From contig CAZTZX010000034.1 in assembly GCA_964618175.1 (NCBI GenBank), positions 1 through 19,094 on the forward strand: DNA of 19,094 nt, written 5' to 3'. The DNA is from DTU018 sp964618175. GTDB taxonomy: Bacteria > Bacillota > Syntrophomonadia > Syntrophomonadales > Syntrophomonadaceae. The notes under the pieces were generated by a model. That model worked only from the letters and a program-made list of their open reading frames with translations, did not search any database and had not been told where the DNA came from. This document shows positions 7,600-15,743 of this stretch, in pieces (positions within the stretch are counted from its first letter, which is position 1; the number at the start of each line of letters is the position of its first letter). Position numbers and translations under genes: made by a program.

Positions 7600-8850
7600 C
7601 TAGTTAACTCTACGTTTAGCATCCACCGTTACTAACAGTGGGTTTTCCTTTTTGAGGATAACATCTTGGGTTATCACTACCTTGGTCACATCCATACGAG
7701 AAGGAACCTCATACATGACCTCCAGCATTATATCCTCGATAATGGCTCTGAGACCGCGCGCTCCGGTATTGCGATGCATAGCCTCCTCGGCTATAGCTTG
7801 CAAGGCTTCATCCGTAAACTCCAGGTCTACTCCATCCAGTTCAAACAGTTTTTTGTACTGCTTAGCCAGGGCATTTTTCGGCTCGGTCAATATGCTCACT
7901 AGAGCATCCATATCCAGAGCATCCAAGGTGACAACAATAGGCACCCGGCCTACAAACTCAGGGATAAGTCCAAAGCGCAGCAAATCCTGAGGTAGGATCA
8001 TGCTTAGTATGTCACCAATACTCTTTTCACTTTTAACCTGAATCTCGGCTCCAAAACCCATGACCTTTTGATTAACGCGACTTTGGATGATCTTGTCAAT
8101 GCCCTCAAAAGCTCCGCCGCAGATAAACAGAATGTTGCTGGTGTCGATCTGAATGAACTCCTGATGCGGATGCTTGCGTCCACCTTGCGGAGGTACACTG
8201 GCTACGGTACCTTCCAAGATTTTTAGCAAGGCCTGCTGCACCCCTTCTCCGGAAACATCCCGGGTTATACTGGGGTTATCAGTTTTACGAGCAATCTTGT
8301 CAATTTCGTCAATATAGACGATACCCTTTTCAGCCTTCTCAATATCGTAATCAGCGGCTTGGATCAATTTTAACAGGATGTTCTCCACGTCTTCACCAAC
8401 ATAACCAGCCTCCGTTAACGATGTAGCATCAGCAATGGCAAAGGGTACATTTAATATACGAGCCAAAGTTTGGGCCAATAGGGTTTTACCGCTACCCGTC
8501 GGCCCCAGCATCATAATGTTGCTCTTCTGTAGTTCAACATCATCCAGCTTCATACCCAAGTTAATTCGTTTGTAATGATTATAGACAGCAACTGCCAGTG
8601 ATTTCTTAGCACGATCCTGGCTAATTACATATTCATCCAGAATCTCCCTAATCTCCTGGGGTTTAGGAATATCGCCCAGCTCAAACCCCAGATCATCGGC
8701 CAGTTCTTCTTCAATGATCTCATTACACAATTCAATGCATTCATCGCAGATATAAACACCCGGTCCGGCTACCAGCTTCTTAACCTGATCCTGAGTTTTA
8801 CCACAGAAGGAACACTTCAGTTGTCCTTTTTCATCCCCATATTTGTGCAT
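7600..8850 (-). CDS. clpX: ATP-dependent Clp protease ATP-binding subunit ClpX
   Basis: 416 residues, standard length. An N-terminal zinc-binding domain has C13, C16, C35 and C38 (CSFC, CDEC) for substrate and adaptor recognition. The AAA+ module has Walker A GPTGSGKT (116-123), the pore loop GYVGED (149-154), Walker B IVYIDEID (177-184), the RKH loop (225-227) and sensor-2 GARGLR (363-368). The ClpP-docking tripeptide is MGF (264-266), a variant of the usual I/L-G-F. ClpX hexamers unfold substrates and feed them to ClpP. The ATG at 8850 follows AGAGGTGA at good spacing. It lies 24 bases after clpP; a strong terminator follows. Confidence 0.97.
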   Translation of the reverse strand: MHKYGDEKGQLKCSFCGKTQDQVKKLVAGPGVYICDECIELCNEIIEEELADDLGFELGDIPKPQEIREILDEYVISQDRAKKSLAVAVYNHYKRINLGMKLDDVELQKSNIMMLGPTGSGKTLLAQTLARILNVPFAIADATSLTEAGYVGEDVENILLKLIQAADYDIEKAEKGIVYIDEIDKIARKTDNPSITRDVSGEGVQQALLKILEGTVASVPPQGGRKHPHQEFIQIDTSNILFICGGAFEGIDKIIQSRVNQKVMGFGAEIQVKSEKSIGDILSMILPQDLLRFGLIPEFVGRVPIVVTLDALDMDALVSILTEPKNALAKQYKKLFELDGVDLEFTDEALQAIAEEAMHRNTGARGLRAIIEDIMLEVMYEVPSRMDVTKVVITQDVILKKENPLLVTVDAKRRVN

Positions 8851-8874
8851 ATGTTCACCTCTCTGACCTAAAAG

Positions 8875-9480
8875 CTATTTCTTGCTGGCTGATTTTTTGG
8901 GCTGGGTCATCACATCGTCAATAATACCATATTCTTTAGCTTCAATTGCATTCATAAAATAATCCCTATCTGTATCTTGCTGGATCCTCTCCAGAGGTTG
9001 CCCAGTACGTTCGACTAAAATACGATCTAATTTTTCTTTGGTGGCAATAATATGACGGGCATGGATCTCTATGTCGGTGGCCTGCCCCTGAGTACCGCCT
9101 AGCGGCTGGTGGATCATGACTTCTGCATTAGGCAAAGCGTAGCGTTTACCTTTTTGTCCCGCTGCCAGAAGCACTGCCCCCATACTGGCTGCCATACCTA
9201 CACATATAGTTGATACGTCAGCCCGAATATGCTGTATGGTATCAAATATGGCCATCCCAGCACTTACTGAACCGCCCGGACTATTGATATACAAACTTAT
9301 GTCTTTATCCGGATCTTCAGCTTCTAAAAAGAGCAGCTGTGCAATAACCACATTCGCTACCATATCATCAATGGCACTGCCTAAAAAGATAATACGGTCT
9401 TTAAGCAGGCGGGAGTAAATATCATAAGAGCGTTCTCCCCGATTAGTTTGTTCTACAACCATAGGTACCAGATATGACAT
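8875..9480 (-). CDS. clpP: ATP-dependent Clp protease proteolytic subunit ClpP
   Basis: 201 residues from ATG 9480. Serine protease forming the double-heptamer chamber used by ClpX. The catalytic triad is S99 in GMAASMGAV, H124 in MIHQPLGG and D173 in the DTDRD segment, with the canonical spacings of 25 and 49 residues. The mature-type N-terminus SYLVPMVVEQTNRGERSYDI is that of Firmicute ClpP. The frame is open to a GTG at 9489, but that codon is part of the ribosome binding site; the ATG at 9480 lies 8 bases from AAGGAG. It lies between tig (58 bases upstream) and clpX (24 bases downstream). No CtsR-type operator was noticed upstream. Confidence 0.97.
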   Translation of the reverse strand: MSYLVPMVVEQTNRGERSYDIYSRLLKDRIIFLGSAIDDMVANVVIAQLLFLEAEDPDKDISLYINSPGGSVSAGMAIFDTIQHIRADVSTICVGMAASMGAVLLAAGQKGKRYALPNAEVMIHQPLGGTQGQATDIEIHARHIIATKEKLDRILVERTGQPLERIQQDTDRDYFMNAIEAKEYGIIDDVMTQPKKSASKK

Positions 9481-9488
9481 TCGTTTCA

Positions 9489-9494
9489 CTCCTT
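9489..9494 (-). promoter_or_regulatory. Ribosome binding site deciding the clpP start
   Basis: AAGGAG on the minus strand, 8 bases before the ATG at 9480. Its last G is the first base of the alternative GTG codon at 9489, so the GTG start can be discounted. Confidence 0.75.
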
Positions 9495-9538
9495 CACTAA
9501 AAACTATTCATGGTTACTATATAGTATTCTATTCAGGC

Positions 9539-10876
9539 TTACTCGTCACTAGAGGATTCTGGTTCCTCATCGTTAGCTTCAGGCATTTCAAATTCCTCAA
9601 TTTTGGCCTGGTCAACCAGGAATTGTACGGCTTTATCCATTTTTACGCTGAATTCCAGATTGTCCATAATGCCAGCCAAATTCTGCTTGGCCTGTGCGGG
9701 GTCGACCCCCATTCCCTGAGCCGCTTCTTCTATTTGCTTATCCATTTCTTCATCAGTTACTTCAATACCTTTTTCCTCTACTAGTTTTTCCAAGAGGAAG
9801 TTGACTTTCGCCGATCTTTCGGCTTCTGGACGCATATCAGTTTCCAGGTCTTCCTGCGTACTGGCAGTGAACTGGAAGTACTGTTCCAGGGTCAATCCCT
9901 GTGAGGATAAACGCTGCGAGAATTGCTGGAGCATACGCTCAATCTGCATGTTTACTACCGCTTCAGCTAAAGGAATATCACTGGCCTCAATAGCCTGATC
10001 CAGGACTTGCTGCTGTATCAATTCCTTTTTGCGGCCTTCCATCATCTGCACTAAATTGTTGCGTACATCTTCTTTAAACTCAGCCATGGTTTCAAACTGG
10101 CTGACTTCCTGAGCAAATTCATCATTCATCTCTCTAAGTTTACGCGTTTCAATGCCTTTAACTGTCACCTTGAACAAGGCTTCTTTTCCAGCGAGATCTT
10201 CAGCATGATATTCTTCCGGGAAGGTAACTTTGACCTCTTTCTCCTCGCCGACCTTGGCCCCGATCAGTTGATCCTCAAATCCGGGAATAAAAGTATTGGA
10301 GCCGATTTCCAGAGAATAGTCTTCACCGGTACCGCCTTCAAATGGCTCACCGTCATGATAGCCGACAAAATCTATAGTTAGCACATCACCTAATTCGGCT
10401 GGTTCATCGGTCTTCTCCTCCAACTGAGCATAGCGGGAACGGATATCTTCTAAGCGACGTTCTACATCCTGATCAGTTATTTCCATGCGGGGAATGCGAA
10501 CTTCCACGCCCTCGATCTCACCAAGTTGTATATCTGGTTTAACAGCCACCCGTACCTTGACCTGCAACGGTTGCCCATCATCAATATCTTCAATATCAAA
10601 ATCAGGTTGGGCAATCGGTTCAATATTTAGCTCAGTAATAGCTTCCTCATAGGCAACGGGAACGATAAATTCCAAAGCATCCTGGTAGAGAACTTCCTTA
10701 CCAAAATGAGCTTCTAGAAGCTGCCGAGGTACTCTTCCCTGACGAAAGCCAGGAATACTGACCTGTTTTACTACTTTGCGGTAAGCGTGTTCCAGCCCTT
10801 CTTCAAGCTTGTCAGGATCAACTTCGATGGCTATGTAAGCCTCACTGTTTTCTATCTTTTCTAATACGGCTCCCAT
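9539..10876 (-). CDS. tig: Trigger factor, ribosome-associated chaperone and prolyl isomerase
   Basis: 445 residues, usual length. The N-terminal ribosome-binding domain carries the L23-docking signature GFRQGRVP (43-50). A FKBP-type peptidyl-prolyl isomerase domain spans about 160-245 (GDVLTIDFVGYHDG, GSNTFIPGFEDQLIG). A long helical C-terminal chaperone domain follows, ending in an acidic tail. It binds nascent chains at the ribosome exit tunnel. The start ATG at 10876 follows GGAGGAG at good spacing. It heads the tig-clpP-clpX unit and lies about 150 bases after tRNA-Gly on the same strand, separated from it by a terminator. No strong promoter could be assigned in 10877-10980. Confidence 0.97.
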   Translation of the reverse strand: MGAVLEKIENSEAYIAIEVDPDKLEEGLEHAYRKVVKQVSIPGFRQGRVPRQLLEAHFGKEVLYQDALEFIVPVAYEEAITELNIEPIAQPDFDIEDIDDGQPLQVKVRVAVKPDIQLGEIEGVEVRIPRMEITDQDVERRLEDIRSRYAQLEEKTDEPAELGDVLTIDFVGYHDGEPFEGGTGEDYSLEIGSNTFIPGFEDQLIGAKVGEEKEVKVTFPEEYHAEDLAGKEALFKVTVKGIETRKLREMNDEFAQEVSQFETMAEFKEDVRNNLVQMMEGRKKELIQQQVLDQAIEASDIPLAEAVVNMQIERMLQQFSQRLSSQGLTLEQYFQFTASTQEDLETDMRPEAERSAKVNFLLEKLVEEKGIEVTDEEMDKQIEEAAQGMGVDPAQAKQNLAGIMDNLEFSVKMDKAVQFLVDQAKIEEFEMPEANDEEPESSSDE

Positions 10877-10980
10877 TTATGCTCCTCCAATCTGATACTT
10901 AACCGGGTAAAAGTCCTGTAATTTGTAGTATTTCAGGCTATCCAGAATAATCCTCTTAAAAATGTACCCTATTATCACCT

Positions 10981-11010
10981 AAAACACAACACCCCGGCAT
11001 ACGCCGAGGT
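10981..11010 (-). terminator. Terminator downstream of tRNA-Gly
   Basis: On the minus strand ACCTCGGC and GCCGGGGT form an 8-bp stem with one U-G wobble around a four-base loop (10999-11002), followed by the T-rich GTTGTGTTTT. Read in the plus direction the wobble becomes a C-A mismatch, so the structure favours minus-strand transcripts, consistent with ending the tRNA transcript. Confidence 0.65.
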
Positions 11011-11022
11011 ATACATTCATTA

Positions 11023-11097
11023 TGGAGCGGAAGACGAGATTCGAACTCGCGACCCTCGCCTTGGCAAGGCGATGCTCTACCACTGAGCCACTTCCGC
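11023..11097 (-). tRNA. tRNA-Gly, anticodon GCC, CCA encoded
   Basis: The 75-base minus-strand sequence folds as a complete cloverleaf: acceptor GCGGAAG/CTTCCGC, D-arm GCTC-AGTGGTA-GAGC, anticodon arm TCGCC-TTGCCAA-GGCGA with anticodon GCC, five-base variable loop, T-arm GCGAG-TTCGAAT-CTCGT (one G-U pair), discriminator T, then encoded CCA (11023-11025). It decodes GGC and GGU. No other tRNA adjoins it. Confidence 0.97.
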
Positions 11098-11117
11098 ACA
11101 CAATACTAACGATATAT

Positions 11118-11147
11118 AGAATAAATGAAATAGTATACTTTCGTCAA
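11118..11147 (-). promoter_or_regulatory. Promoter of tRNA-Gly
   Basis: On the minus strand TTGACG (11142-11147, five of six) lies 18 bases before TATTCT (11118-11123, four of six). Transcription would start near 11111, giving a roughly 14-base leader before the tRNA at 11097. Confidence 0.5.
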
Positions 11148-11272
11148 GTATTGTTACCCAACCTTTACCATATTATAAGTCGTTAGGCAAGTCACCTTCT
11201 TGCGGCAGCACTATTAAAAATGCTTCCTTATTATATAATTGAATTCATCCTGGCCCAGTGGGGACTATAAAT

Positions 11273-14155
11273 CTAGCTGCGGTGCTTATCCAAGTAATCC
11301 ATTAATAAAGCACCTAATTTTAAGATGAATACACCCTGATCCCATTCCAATTCTTCATCCTCCAAGTCATCCTGACGAAGCAGAACCAGCGATAGCTCGG
11401 GATGAGTGTTAAAAAACTGTGCCAGATCAGCCACCATTTCGTATTCCATTTCCTTTCGGGCAGCAACCTGTTCAACGGGTCGAAAGGCCACTACTACATC
11501 GGCCGTCCTAAAAACCCTCCGGATATCCTTAATCAATCTATCCAGGTCTTTGCCAGGAATCACCGTGATCAGCAGTTGCTGATTTTCGAGCAGGACATAG
11601 CCCCATTGGTATTTGTGCTTATGGTTAAAGCTCAGCCATAAAAAGCTGGTGCGGTCTTTGTCTTCGTGTAACAGGCGAAAACGGCGATTCTGTTTTAGCA
11701 CTTCCTTAATTAGCTGAGGGTTGCATACTCCGGCACCATGCCATTGGACCCGCAGGGGTTGGGTCATCATACGCAAGGCATCCTGTTCCATTTCATCCAG
11801 CGACAAAATATAAGCTTTGATGATCTTTTCGCCACGCATTTTAAGGTATCTAATATCAGACTCATCATGAGGATGCAGTCTTTCCATCAGCATGGGCAAA
11901 TTCTTGTTAAACAGTTCTTGCAGATCGGGTAAAACCACAAACATAGGATCATTTACTAAGTATCGTTCTCCCAGGGGCAGCAAACGAGTAATGCTAATCA
12001 TTCCGGGAACTATGTTTTCATGGACTCGGTTCCCAAACCGGCCATAAACTTCAAAGCGTTCTTCGCTAAAAATGTCCTCAAAGATCAAGGAATTACTACC
12101 ATGGGGAAATACACGATAGGCCCCCACCGAACTCATCATTACATTGAAGGAAGCCGCCTTTAAGTAAGGCGGGAAACGACGCGCCTGGCTTTCCCAAAAA
12201 AGGTTGGCTATGGAGGTATGGTTACAGTTGATGTCATCCATGCAATAGTGAGCTCTAAAGAACTGTTCATAAACACGTCGAGTCGGTTCATCCCAAAAAC
12301 GCCCCGTGGTGTTGACCAGTTCGTAATACTCCTGGCGGGAGTCATCTTCGCAACGGTTCCAGACCGGTTTGACCCCATAGGCAAACATCTGCAGATGCTG
12401 CTGCACTTCCTCATAAGCCCCTACTTTTTCGCGTTCATCTAATTCTCCCCAGGAAGGATAGGTGACGATTTCCCCAGAGAAATCCAATGGGTAGCGTTGA
12501 AAATGCCGCTCTACTAATTGGGTATGTTTGCTGATCAAGCCGGTCGGTAAACCATAACGCTTAGCGGTTCGGGCGAAACTGACCCTCTTATCCGACAAGC
12601 GTAGGTAAGCGTGTTCCAAAGCAGCCAGCCAGCTTCGCACTTTGGATATGCGAGGTTGATAGATGCTGGAGAATTCATTCCACATGAAGAGGATCCAGGC
12701 CAGCGCAGTATAATCACGGCTACGGCTGTACAGATCAAAAGCTGCCACAGCCACCTGGCGCAGTTCTTCATTAGGCCAATTATAGGCGGTGATGTATGAA
12801 CTCAGTTCCTGACGATCGCGATGCTTGCTTACCTTTATAGCAAGCGCTTCCGGCTGCATAAGTTCTCGCTGCAAGCGATCCTTATCCAGGTTCATTTTGG
12901 TTCTAATCACGGCAGTGGGAAAGTAGTATTCCCCCTGGCTCTTAGCCAGTAGTTCGTAAGTCTCCATGTCATTGAGAAGTGCTTCTAACAAAACGCGCCC
13001 CCGCACATCCTGTATAGCCTGGAGCGGAGTCATTTCTTCCAGTTCTAGATGGGCCGTCGACAGCCACTCTTCCAGATATTTATCATGCATTATTTCTGCT
13101 AAGATCTCTTCAGCCTCTTCTTCACTGAAAAAGTCGTAGCCTTCTACCCAGCGATAAGGTGCATGCAATTGGCTTCTCTCCATCACCCCTTTTAGCATTT
13201 GGGTAGCCCAGTTCAAATCGTTGTTATCCTCAGCCGCTACTATGATACCGGCACTGCCTAAATAGAGGCGGCGCAACAAGCCGTACCCCTCACCCCAGGT
13301 AAATTTGAGCCATCTCTCATTACGTTCCAGAAGATGAAATTCTCCGCCGGTCTGCAGGTTTCCCCACATAATCTGGCGGTCGATTTCATCCAGATGCAGC
13401 GTTCTTGATTTCATGCGAGATTTTTTTATCCCCTTGGTAAGATCTATTACCAGTCCGCATAGAACCTCAGCATGTTCTTTCAAAAACACCCGCGGATCAT
13501 CGATTCCTTCAAATATCCGTAGCGAGTTTACTTCTTCTAAAAGATAGTTTTTGTGTTTAGAATAAACCAGGAAAGGACGGCCTAACATCATGGGTGTCTT
13601 GGCTACCTGTACGATCCTGGTCAACAGTAGCATACCTTCTTCAACCATGCGGGTATGAGATCCGAAATCCCGTTCTACTACGTACTGATTGTGGCAAAAT
13701 ATATCCCGGATACAAACAGCATTGTTTTTTATCCACTGAACCTGATAAATGGAAATATAGGAGTTTCTAAGGGCAGTAAAGGTTGGATGGACGTATTCCT
13801 CTAGTTCGTCAGCTTTTTCGGCCATGTAGAAATCTATGATAGGTGAGACATCTCGATGAAAGCGATAATCCACTACATACCAATTCCAGAAAAGATTAGC
13901 AAACCCGCTCTCTATTTCCTGAGACTGGGAGTAGGAGGTAAAGCAAGCCTTGCCGGCCGCTTCCCAATTGTAAAAGTAGCGACGAGCATAGGCAATCAAG
14001 TCTGATAGCGATGCTTCCAGATGAATTCCGTAGTTTTCCTTTTTTGCTCGTGGAAAGTGAATCACCAGACATCCGCTGTTCGCACCGCAGCATTCCTCGA
14101 AAGTCTTACCGCTTCCACAGGTGCACAGAGTCTGGTGATTTTGTAAATTGGCCAT
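11273..14155 (-). CDS. Large SEC-C zinc-motif protein with internally repeated unit
   Basis: 960 residues from ATG 14155. The frame opens at a TTG at 14203, but the ATG follows GGGGGGA and puts the SEC-C cysteines (CTCGSGKTFEECC) at C11, C13, C22 and C23, identical to the other SEC-C protein. Residues to about 400 are collinear with that protein, including SIYQV..IRDIF (133-153), a strand-rich module (271-326) and a DUF2384-like segment, EWLSTAHLELEEMTPLQAI (363-381). Both modules recur later in weaker form: GAYRV..FEDIF (678-696) with PGMISITRLL after it, and the strand-rich module at about 824-882 (RFRLL..FLWL). The middle (about 460-600) is helical; SFARTAKRYGLPTGLISK (526-543) could be a helix-turn-helix. 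No signal peptide or membrane span. Function unknown; probably a multi-module scaffold or adaptor. Confidence 0.85.
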   Translation of the reverse strand: MANLQNHQTLCTCGSGKTFEECCGANSGCLVIHFPRAKKENYGIHLEASLSDLIAYARRYFYNWEAAGKACFTSYSQSQEIESGFANLFWNWYVVDYRFHRDVSPIIDFYMAEKADELEEYVHPTFTALRNSYISIYQVQWIKNNAVCIRDIFCHNQYVVERDFGSHTRMVEEGMLLLTRIVQVAKTPMMLGRPFLVYSKHKNYLLEEVNSLRIFEGIDDPRVFLKEHAEVLCGLVIDLTKGIKKSRMKSRTLHLDEIDRQIMWGNLQTGGEFHLLERNERWLKFTWGEGYGLLRRLYLGSAGIIVAAEDNNDLNWATQMLKGVMERSQLHAPYRWVEGYDFFSEEEAEEILAEIMHDKYLEEWLSTAHLELEEMTPLQAIQDVRGRVLLEALLNDMETYELLAKSQGEYYFPTAVIRTKMNLDKDRLQRELMQPEALAIKVSKHRDRQELSSYITAYNWPNEELRQVAVAAFDLYSRSRDYTALAWILFMWNEFSSIYQPRISKVRSWLAALEHAYLRLSDKRVSFARTAKRYGLPTGLISKHTQLVERHFQRYPLDFSGEIVTYPSWGELDEREKVGAYEEVQQHLQMFAYGVKPVWNRCEDDSRQEYYELVNTTGRFWDEPTRRVYEQFFRAHYCMDDINCNHTSIANLFWESQARRFPPYLKAASFNVMMSSVGAYRVFPHGSNSLIFEDIFSEERFEVYGRFGNRVHENIVPGMISITRLLPLGERYLVNDPMFVVLPDLQELFNKNLPMLMERLHPHDESDIRYLKMRGEKIIKAYILSLDEMEQDALRMMTQPLRVQWHGAGVCNPQLIKEVLKQNRRFRLLHEDKDRTSFLWLSFNHKHKYQWGYVLLENQQLLITVIPGKDLDRLIKDIRRVFRTADVVVAFRPVEQVAARKEMEYEMVADLAQFFNTHPELSLVLLRQDDLEDEELEWDQGVFILKLGALLMDYLDKHRS

Positions 14156-14263
14156 GCCGTATCCCCCCGGTACAGGCTTGCATCCTTGTGGATGCTCAGG
14201 CAATCTCCAACCACACAGCTGTTATATTACCACAAAATTATTACGCCATGTAATTTCTATTCA

Positions 14264-14269
14264 AGTATA
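14264..14269 (-). promoter_or_regulatory. Possible extended -10 for the large SEC-C gene
   Basis: The minus strand reads TGATATACT, an extended -10 (TG-N-TATACT, five of six). No good -35 is present 16-18 bases upstream, which extended -10 promoters tolerate. It gives a leader of about 100 bases. The surrounding 14204-14376 gap is AT-rich and holds no gene that I can support. Confidence 0.3.
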
Positions 14270-14376
14270 TCATAACAAATATTTCTACTAATCGCGAATT
14301 AATTTTCTGACTTTTTGTTTAAAAATAATATCTTACGCAAAAGACGAGGCTTTTTTCTTGATACACTGCCAGATAT

Positions 14377-15558
14377 TTAGTCTTTGAGCATGGTTCGATA
14401 AAGACTTGAGGAGAGATAACCGCTCTGGGGATCCCATTCTCTTAGTTGCTGCAAGACCTCCTGAGCTAGTTGGGAACGATCAGTAAAATGGTAGGTACAG
14501 GCCAAATAGTAAAGACTGTCATCAAAATAATTAGAGGCGGGGAACCTGTCCAGGTAGAGCAGATAATATTTTTCAGCCTGGTCATAATCTTTTTGTAGGT
14601 AATAGGTGCGGGCCAGATAATATAGGCCTTCCCGGTTTAAGTAGCTGCCGGTCTGCATGGACACCACCACTCCCAGATTGCTGGCCGCGTTTTTCCAGTC
14701 CTCAGCCTGATAAGCATTGTAACCAGCCCGATAGTAATGCTCTTCCTGCTCTACGTCATAATGGGAACCTTCCATGGATAGTTCCTCAACTGCCGCTATT
14801 GAAACAGATTCAATAGCAGGCTCCTTTGGTTCCTCAACCAGGGCAGTCAACTGTTGAATGCGCTGCTGCAAAGATGCAGTATTTGCCGCACTTTCCCGGT
14901 AATTATTGAGCAGGGTATTAGTCTGCATCAGCAGGGCCAGACACAATATGCCTGTAAGTATAAGCAGGCGGCGACGGGTAAAAAACGGACGCGAAATGGG
15001 CTTAGGGGACTCTTCTTCTTTTATGAACTTAATTGATCGACGCTCCGGCAAAGATAAGTAGTCCTGCAAAGAGCTGTTGCTCTTGTCAAGCTCCAGCCCC
15101 TTCCGCCAGATATGGTGCGCTTCGTCACGATCACCTTCCGCCAGGCAGCTTAGCCCCAACACCTTATATAAGGAAACAAATTCATCATGTTCTTCCATAA
15201 GCTGACGTAACATTGCCTGCGCCTCGGAAAACTTCTTCTTTTCCAGCGTAGCCAATGCCAGGTTATATCTCTTTTGCCAGGATCTAAAAGCCGGTTGCCG
15301 CACCGCATTTAAATTGGATTTAGCTACCTCATTGCCAGGATCGATTTGCAGTGATTCCTGCCAACATCGCTCGGCCCTTTCAAATTCCCCCAGTATCTGA
15401 TAGCACCGGCCGGTCATATTTAGTACCAGGCTATTATCAGGCCTGACTTGATAGGCCTTTATCAGCATCTCAAGAGCCCCGCTAATATCGTGCAGCTGAA
15501 GCTTGGTGGCGGCGGCAGTGAGTAAATCGTCGACCTGACTGGTATCTAACGGTTTCAT
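14377..15558 (-). CDS. Single-pass membrane protein with TPR repeats on both sides
   Basis: 393 residues from ATG 15558; the frame extends to a TTG at 15579 with no ribosome binding site. Residues about 10-150 form TPR-type helical pairs (for example GRCYQILGEFERAERCWQES and GLSCLAEGDRDEAHHIWRKG). A basic stretch (RPFFTRRR) then precedes one membrane helix, LLILTGILCLALLM (about 197-210), a short coiled coil with LQQRIQQLTALV, an acidic linker, and a second TPR block (about 273-390) with YYLARTYYLQKDYDQAEKYY of the YbgF/outer tetratricopeptide style. The positive-inside rule puts the first TPR block in the cytoplasm and the second outside. TPRs bind proteins; the partners are not evident. It is divergent from the L,D-transpeptidase, so an envelope role is plausible but unproven. 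Confidence 0.85.
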   Translation of the reverse strand: MKPLDTSQVDDLLTAAATKLQLHDISGALEMLIKAYQVRPDNSLVLNMTGRCYQILGEFERAERCWQESLQIDPGNEVAKSNLNAVRQPAFRSWQKRYNLALATLEKKKFSEAQAMLRQLMEEHDEFVSLYKVLGLSCLAEGDRDEAHHIWRKGLELDKSNSSLQDYLSLPERRSIKFIKEEESPKPISRPFFTRRRLLILTGILCLALLMQTNTLLNNYRESAANTASLQQRIQQLTALVEEPKEPAIESVSIAAVEELSMEGSHYDVEQEEHYYRAGYNAYQAEDWKNAASNLGVVVSMQTGSYLNREGLYYLARTYYLQKDYDQAEKYYLLYLDRFPASNYFDDSLYYLACTYHFTDRSQLAQEVLQQLREWDPQSGYLSSSLYRTMLKD

Positions 15559-15650
15559 AAGACAATACCACACCCTCAATAATTATTTTGCTTCTACAAT
15601 TCGCCATCCGCAAGAATATTCCTCCCATTTATTGGAATTTATTATATTTA

Positions 15651-15656
15651 ATGTCA
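15651..15656 (-). promoter_or_regulatory. Candidate -10 box for the TPR gene
   Basis: A perfect TATAAT on the minus strand, in AT-rich DNA between divergent genes. The hexamer 17 bases upstream is a poor -35. It would give a leader of about 85 bases to the ATG at 15558. Confidence 0.35.
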
Positions 15657-15685
15657 CGTTCGGCAGATAATACTCCCCCCGTTAA

Positions 15686-15716
15686 TTGATCAGTTCCCGG
15701 AAAAGAGCCATATACT
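15686..15716 (+). promoter_or_regulatory. Candidate promoter of the L,D-transpeptidase gene
   Basis: TTGATC (15686-15691) and TATACT (15711-15716, five of six) are 19 bases apart, longer than ideal. Transcription would start near 15723, just before the ribosome binding site GAGGT (15731-15735). A sporulation sigma factor is possible but no consensus fits clearly. Confidence 0.3.
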
Positions 15717-15743
15717 GTTAACAAAAATGCGAGGTATAGATCC

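Noticed and set aside
9481..9538. CtsR or other heat-shock operator upstream of clpP
   Set aside because: No GGTCAAA-type direct repeat or CIRCE-type inverted repeat was found here or upstream of tig. The palindrome TACTATATAGTA (9515-9526) is AT-only in its core and may be chance.
14339..14354. Hairpin AAAAG-ACGAGG-CTTTT as terminator for the TPR gene
   Set aside because: The stem is only five mostly A/T pairs, and the T-run lies on the plus-strand side, where no gene needs it.
15482..15607. 41-codon upstream frame overlapping the start of the TPR gene
   Set aside because: It begins 13 bases after a GGAGG and is out of frame with the TPR gene; no recognisable peptide, and likely chance.
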